In this document: piece by piece, positions 58,870 to 64,000 of the stretch | Layout: every line of letters starts with the position of its first letter | Numbering within the stretch: position 1 is the first letter of the stretch | NCBI GenBank assembly: GCA_021234155.1 | Contig: JAJEKV010000008.1 | Span: forward strand, 3,299,008-3,363,007 | DNA length: 64,000 nt | Origin: Isoetes taiwanensis | Taxonomy: Eukaryota > Streptophyta > Lycopodiopsida > Isoetales > Isoetaceae | Reading direction: 5' to 3' | Notes under the pieces: generated by a model | Database searches by the model: none | The model's input: the letters and a program-made list of their open reading frames with translations, nothing else | What the model was told of the DNA's origin: nothing | Position numbers and translations under genes: made by a program

Positions 58870-60560
58870 TGGTAAGATGCTTATTGAATGTAATCTTCCG
58901 TTTAGAATTTTGGACACTCCTAGTTGGAAGCAAATGGTGGAGGCATTGTCTCAAATAGATACAAAAACCTCAGGGTCCATCTTCAATGACACTTACAAGG
59001 AAATTGATTCCATCCACATACAATGAGGTAATAATTGAGATCTCTCAAATTGAAAAGAAATGGACTCGGTTTGGATGCAATCGTGATGATGGATGGATGG
59101 GTTGACATGAGAAAGCGAGGTCTTTACAATGTTATGATATCTTCTCGCATTTGGAACAATCTACAAGAAGTCCTTTGACATGAGTGGTGCGGTGTAAGTG
59201 TTACGGGGAGAGTTATTGTTCGAGAAGATGAGTGAAATCATTGAGGAAATTGGGCCACAAAATGTAGTGCAAGTGGTAGCGATAATGGAGCAAATTATGT
59301 TTCCACGAGGGAACTTGTTAGGGGAAGTATACGTCCTTAGTATGGACTCCTTGTGCATCGCATAGCTTGAACTTATTATTGAAGGATGTTGCCAAAATCC
59401 CTTGGATTAAGAATGTCATTGTCACTTGGTGAGCAAATCGTGACTCTATTTACACAAGAAAGAAGAAGGCCCTATCAATTTATCGCAAATATGCTAAGTT
59501 AGAGCTTTTGAAACTGGCTAAGACCAGGTTTGGATCAAGGTCCATTATGATTGAGCTTTGACAAAAGTATGGAAAGCTTTGAGACAAACCGTGGTTTCAG
59601 ATTCCTGGCTTGATTGGAATGATTCTAAACTAGCAGAAAGTGAGGTGGTTCAACTTTTAATATTGGATTCCAGTAATGAGCATGCCTTTCAAGAGATCAC
59701 AGAAATTGTGCGTCCAATGTATTCTGTTCTACGTCTCACTGATAGAGAAGGTTCGACGCTTGGATTGTTTTATGAGTTCATGGACCGCATCAACAAAGCA
59801 CTCAAAAGCTCAAGAGAAAGATCCATCCATGACGAAAGCGGGGTAATTGGTTAGTTAAAAGCATTCTCGTTCTTTTCCTAAATCAATCATCGTTGTTAGT
59901 TTATTAGATTAACAATCTTTTTATGATGCATCATGTATATTATATAACAGAATTCAAGAAATAAAAGACAAGATCACATCTCGTAGGAATTGGTTCCATC
60001 GACCAATTCATGCCGTTGCTCACTTATTCCATCCTTTATGGAGAGATGCAGATGACACTACTATAAGTGCAGAGCTTCATGACGGTTGGATTTCATACTT
60101 GAGTCGCATACTTAACGAGGGATTATGAAGTAGCGGATAAGTTATAACGATGATTTGCTCGGTTCGAGGGAGAATGGGTGGTTTCAATAATCCTATAGTT
60201 TGAATCTCTTAGTGCAATGGCTAAATCGTCACATGGTGGGAAAAGTATGGTGGATGCACACAGAACTCAAAAGTTAGCTCTAAAAGTCGCGTGTCTCGGG
60301 TGAAGCCTTTTTATTTAGCAAAATTACTCTCTTCTTTACCTCTTTAGAAATTTCTGATTTCTCATAATTGGAAATGCTAGGATTATTCTGGTCGGAAAGA
60401 GAGAAACCGGTCAGCCCATTCTCTATTCTCGATTCATACAAAAAGGAGAAACAAGTTGAAAACAATGACTCTACATAGGCTGATCTATTGTAGGGAGAAC
60501 TTACGGGCCTTGCGCAAATATAAAAAGCTTAGTGGACCCAAACAGGTAAACTACCATATT
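58870..60560 (+). pseudogene. hAT transposase core (DUF659) and dimerisation region
   Basis: Frames change repeatedly. Readable blocks: MMDGWVDMRKRGLYNVMISS (about 59085-59145), DNGANYVSTRELV (about 59280-59325), a cysteine/histidine region near 59345, KALRQTVVSDSWLDWNDSKL and EITEIVRPMYSVLRLTDREG (59558-59854). Further on come remnants matching NWFHRPIHAVAHLFHP and the C-terminal hATC dimerisation segment around 60200-60300. The catalytic DDE residues cannot all be confirmed because of frame breaks. Confidence 0.8.
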
Positions 60561-60639
60561 TTGAATTATTCATTGTTCATTCAATCAATCAATTTATCTT
60601 TTTTCCTGATGGTGGTGGTGTTTTGCTTCTTACGTGTAG

Positions 60640-61070
60640 ACCCTAATGAGATTGGCGTGTTTAAAAGCCACGAATTGCCTCCCATTGATCACGAGGAGGA
60701 GGAATTATATAGAACCTTGTTTTTGGAGGTCTCTGGATCAAGAAGATCCACTCGTTCCCGCTCTAGTAGAAACCAAAATGCTAGCTCTAGTAATCCAAGG
60801 AGGGGTGGAAGAGTTAGAGGACGTGGGGGAAGAAGAGGACGTGGAAGAGTTCAACAAGATGTCATGTTAGTAGACGAAGAAGAGGAGGAAGAGGAAGACA
60901 CCTAAGAGAGGAAGAGGAAGAGGAAGAGGAAGTAGATGACATTGATTCTTCCGATTCAAACCGAAAGAAGGGGAAGAAGATGGTGGTTCTGAGGAGGAAG
61001 AAGGAGAAGGTGATGACCTTGAGGAGGAAGAGGAAGTGGGATTAGAGGGCTCTTCTTCATCTGGCTAAAA
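60640..61070 (+). pseudogene. hAT transposase C-terminal tail, RGG and acidic
   Basis: After an intron-like break the frame gives VFKSHELPPIDHEEEELYRT, then a serine/arginine stretch, then a glycine/arginine block (RRGGRVRGRGGRRGRGR) and a run of glutamates. The RGG and acidic tails are unusual for a hAT transposase. The frame ends at 60905 and the acidic coding continues in another frame to about 61065. Confidence 0.6.
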
Positions 61071-61573
61071 CTATCTATTAGTTATTTTCGTATTTGTCTG
61101 TTCACTGTTGTTTGTTGCGAACTTGTCATTTTACTTGCTTTGGTCTGGACACCTTTTCTGGTTCGGTTATGCTAATGTTTGAACACTTTTCTATTAAGTT
61201 TATGAACTACTAGTATATCTATGGCTGCTTATTAAGGTATTTGCCATCTTTTTTTTTTTTTTTTTTTTTTTTACAACGCATCTTAACGCATCTAAAAATC
61301 TTAGATGCTTAAGATGCTAAAGATCTTTTCGGATAGCATCTAGCATCTCTCTTAAGATGCGTTTGAACACTGCTTGCATCACTGGTATATTCCCACACCC
61401 CATCATCATGACCAATGCTTAACCAAGTATGCGGGTAATAAAGTAATTTGTATCTGTTACCACTGTTATTTTAGCTTTAGCACAAAAGAAATCTCAATGA
61501 GATGTGTATATGTTCTCCCTCTCAAAAATGTAAGTTGGCCTAGTTAAAGCTGGCGCTCCCTTTTATGCAGGCA

Positions 61574-63217
61574 CTAGCCTTGCCATAATGGGACACTTCT
61601 CTTACTCTTAGTTGATGAAATGGCACTAGAAGTAGAAAACTCCGTAGATGGGGAGTTGCCAGATTCTGATTGCAAAGCAAATGCAGAAAAGCCATAAGAG
61701 AGAGAGATAGTTGGCATTGAGGAGGGAAGAGGTGGAAGGGAGGAGTCTTCTCCATTAAGAGCAAGGCAACATCGTCTAGAGCTTGGTCTCAATTCTGCAT
61801 CAGGATGGGCAGCCAACAGACCAAGAGACAATACTACAACCATTTTTGTCCCCAAGACGAGGATCAACAACCTGCACCAACTCATTCCTTTGGTGGGCTT
61901 GCCAAACCCATTCTAACAAATAAGTATGATCACCTTTATTTGATATAACTGGCCTTCCACAACCGACCTCCAATAGAAGTATTCCAAAGCTGAAAATGTC
62001 AGACTTCTCATTTGCCCTGCCAGTTAAAGCCAATTCTGGTGCCATGTAGCCTGGTGTGCCTGCCTGGGTCATTGTTTCCTGGAACTTGGTATCTCCCAGG
62101 AGCTTTGCTAAACCAAAATCTCCCAAATGGGGCACAAATTTGGCATCCAATAAAACATTAGCAGCTTTGATATCCCGGTGCACTATTCTCTGCTCCCATC
62201 CTCCATGTAGAAAGGCCAATCCTTCAGCCACACCTTTCACAATTTCATACCTATTACTCCATGGCAAAAACTTATCTGTCGAAAATAAATAATGATCTAA
62301 ACTCCCATTCTCCATATAGTCATATGCCAAGAGCAACTTGTTGGCATGATGACACCATCCCCTCAAACCCACCAGGTTCTTGTGTTTGAGCCTCCCTATA
62401 ACATCAAGTTCTGCCAGGAATTGACCTTGGACATCTTGCGACATAACCTTAATAGCCAACAAGGATCCATTGGCCAATACCCCTTTATAGACCTTTCCAA
62501 AACCCCCTCGCCCGAGTACCTCCTCTTCACTAAATCCTTTAGTAGCAGCACTGAGCTCGGAATAGCTGAATCTCCACACAGCTGATTGCTGCAGCTTTGC
62601 CTCCCATTCATAAAAAGGTGTCCCCTTTCTTTTCAGCCTGAAGTATATCCAGCCTATAATTGAAGCTACAACTAAGGTAATCACTGCACCTACTAATGTG
62701 AGGATGATAATAAGCCATTTAGAACTAGAATTAGGAGGGGAAGTCCCAGAAGTGACTGCTATCTTCATACCAGATGCTGAGCATAATGTTCCTTTCATGC
62801 AGATATAGTAATAGGTCTTCGCTTCTGTAAGTATGAAGGTCATATTGCCATTGAGGTATGTGACATCAGTGGTATAACAGTTTTCGTATCCATCCCTGTT
62901 CACTTCTACCAGGTCATATGTAGAATTATCAAAGACGAATCCTGTGGCAGAGTGGAAGCAAAAAGGTTTAGGTAGGCATCCATCAAGCACGAAAACATTT
63001 AAATAATGTGAAGCAGGAAAAACTTACTCAGGGAGTCCCCAACATTGAAGCTAATGTTTGCACCCCAATCAGGATAATTAATGCCTTTAGACCATCCCTG
63101 ATTCCCCCCTACAGTGTAGGTTGTCAAATTTTGGTCCCCATCTTGTGCACACACACAGTAGGCTGGGAGGAAAACTCCAAGCAGAAGACCAAGATAAATT
63201 TTTGACATAATCCGCAT
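61574..63217 (-). pseudogene. Phytocyanin-domain receptor-like kinase (one frameshift)
   Basis: Exon 1 (63217-63028) codes a signal peptide ([18 protein letters not shown]) and the first half of a phytocyanin fold ([18 protein letters not shown]). Intron 62942-63027 is phase 1. Exon 2 continues FVFDNSTYDLVEVNRDGYEN and YYICMKGTLCSASGMKIAV, then a membrane helix (WLIIILTLVGAVITLVVASI). A Ser/Thr kinase follows, with GRGGFGKVYKG, AIKVM, HRDIKAANVLLD and DFGLAKLLGD, plus GTPGYMAPELALTGRANEKS. All catalytic residues are there. The copper His ligands read Tyr and Leu, so the fold is ENODL-like and probably does not bind copper. The kinase is closest in style to L-lectin RLKs. A one-base frameshift near 61838-61850 puts the last helices (LGLLAAHPDAELRPSSRR) and tail in another frame ending at 61574; it may be a true lesion or an assembly error. 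An alternative first Met lies at 63271. Confidence 0.82.
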
Positions 63218-63297
63218 TGAGTTTTCTCTACTATAACTTTTCACAAACATGTTGTTCCACAAGGAGACCAATGCACGTATTTGTCATCATATCTGGT

Positions 63298-63796
63298 CTA
63301 GCAGATGTTAATATCAACAGTAAGAGAAGAGTTGGGTTGCCAGCTAACAGTACCGTTTTCCGCAATCCAAGTGTTTATATCAAATCTAATAGCAGAGAAT
63401 CCATCTTTATTAACCTGAACATACTCTAAATACCATTCAGGTTTGTTGCCAGTGTTATCATGGGAGACAGATAACCCACAAATACTACCCACGCATGTTC
63501 CTTCCGTATCAAAGTCATTTACCTGGCATCTCTCGAAGTCATCCCTGCTGGTATTCTTAAGATTTGCGAAAAGAACCGACTGCCCAAGACGATTATAAAA
63601 TGTAACATTTACATGTGCATCAGTACCTGAATTTTCCTGGCATGAGGTGCTGGTTCTGATCTTGTAATTGCATTGCCCCTGTAAAAAAATCAATAAGTTT
63701 AAAATACGGGATGAAAACATAGTTTTTCAAGTAAGATCTACTTACATAAGCAAGCACTGAGACGAACAGAAGCAGGATCAAGAAGAATAGCTTCAT
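63298..63796 (-). CDS. ATS3/PLAT-type small secreted protein, two exons
   Basis: Exons 63796-63746 and 63678-63298, intron of 67 bp (GT-AG, phase 0), 143 residues. Residues 1-16 are a signal peptide (MKLFFLILLLFVSVLA). The mature part begins QCNYKIRTSTSCQ and holds a PLAT/LH2-like beta-sandwich of the embryo-specific ATS3 family: GTDAHVNVTFYNRLGQSV, RDDFERCQVNDF, ICGLSVSHDN, then EWYLEYVQVN and FDINTWIAENGTVSW. Cysteines are numerous and probably form disulfides. The protein should be extracellular. The stop lies only 80 bp before the start of the receptor kinase on the same strand. Confidence 0.85.
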
Positions 63797-64000
63797 GCGC
63801 CCTGCTTGCGAGCCCTCCTTCCAATCATGCGCTTCAGAATATTTGCTCAAAAGCATTACATAGCGAGGCCAGGCCCACCCACATGGCTGTTTAAAATCGG
63901 GCCAAAAAGCTGGGGGCTGGGGCCCTAAGAAATTGAAAACAGGCAAACTTATAGCTGGTACAATTTAAGCCACTTTATAGGTCAGTCAAACACAATAAGG
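63797..64000. other. Upstream flank of the ATS3-like gene
   Basis: Holds the promoter side and 5' leader of the minus-strand gene. No further gene is visible before the window ends. Confidence 0.4.

Larger units (their letters stand above)
57701..61372 (+). mobile_element. hAT DNA transposon, autonomous-type but decayed
   Basis: The left end CGGTGTTC and right end GAACACTG are imperfect inverted repeats (one mismatch in eight), followed inside by matched CGCATCTTAAGA / GTGCATCTTAAGA blocks and further subterminal ATCTTAAG motifs. The 8-bp duplication is perfect. Internally the plus strand carries a BED zinc finger, a DUF659 transposase core and a dimerisation region in the right order. Stops and frameshifts in the core show the copy is inactive, though the perfect target duplication suggests moderate age. 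Confidence 0.92.
57693..61380. repeat. 8-bp target-site duplication of the hAT element
   Basis: CTTGCATC at 57693-57700 and again at 61373-61380, exactly flanking the element. Eight bases is the hAT-specific length. Confidence 0.92.

Noticed and set aside
1-64000. CRISPR arrays, bacterial operons, rRNA genes
   Set aside because: No regularly spaced repeats with unique spacers, no Shine-Dalgarno-linked operons and no rRNA sequence were seen; the window is plant nuclear DNA.

Overview
The window reads as nuclear DNA of a land plant. Spliceosomal genes of plant-specific families (a SWEET sugar transporter, a PLS-type PPR gene, a receptor-like kinase and an ATS3-type PLAT protein) sit in a sea of plant-type transposable elements: a chromodomain Ty3/gypsy element with an initiator-Met-tRNA primer site, several LINEs, a hAT element and a Helitron end. 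I cannot fix the clade from sequence alone. The unusual receptor kinase and the degraded, mixed transposon load would suit a seedless vascular plant, but that is inference.

Layout. 1-6.4 kb: a broken PPR gene on the minus strand (4344-5862) and a duplicate of its 3' end (1808-2390). 6.4-7.5 kb: an intact five-exon SWEET gene. 7.55-12.5 kb: a SINE-like scrap, an old LTR fragment and a decayed LINE. 12.5-23.3 kb: one Ty3/gypsy chromovirus on the minus strand, with a full 5' LTR (21786-23308), primer binding site, a leader with three structured repeats, an extra ORF ahead of gag, gag, protease, reverse transcriptase/RNase H, integrase, chromodomain, polypurine tract and a truncated 3' LTR. 23.3-26.7 kb: scraps of another gypsy element, a LINE and an unidentified coding remnant. 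27.3-29.4 kb: a multi-exon gene for a Crypton/DUF3504-like tyrosine recombinase, lightly broken. 30.5-33.3 kb: an intact eight-exon gene for a RAB3GAP2-like (Rab3 GTPase-activating protein, non-catalytic subunit) protein. 33.3-40.5 kb: mostly unrecognised DNA with one copy of a dispersed repeat.

40.5-53.5 kb is repeat-dense: three LINE copies (40.5-43.3, 44.0-45.3 and 47.6-51.6 kb), a Helitron 3' terminus, a cluster of long perfect palindromes, a 26-bp inverted repeat 2.2 kb apart, a pyrimidine tract and more copies of the dispersed repeat. At 53.5 kb lies what looks like a heat-shock promoter (three heat-shock elements plus TATA box) with no recognisable gene behind it. 57.7-61.4 kb is a hAT transposon with a perfect 8-bp target-site duplication. 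The window ends with two minus-strand genes only 80 bp apart: a small secreted ATS3/PLAT protein and a phytocyanin-domain receptor-like kinase with one frameshift.

Three items best fit an undescribed system: the plant Crypton-like recombinase gene, the extra pre-gag ORF and structured leader of the chromovirus, and the phytocyanin-kinase gene packed behind an ATS3-type secreted protein gene.
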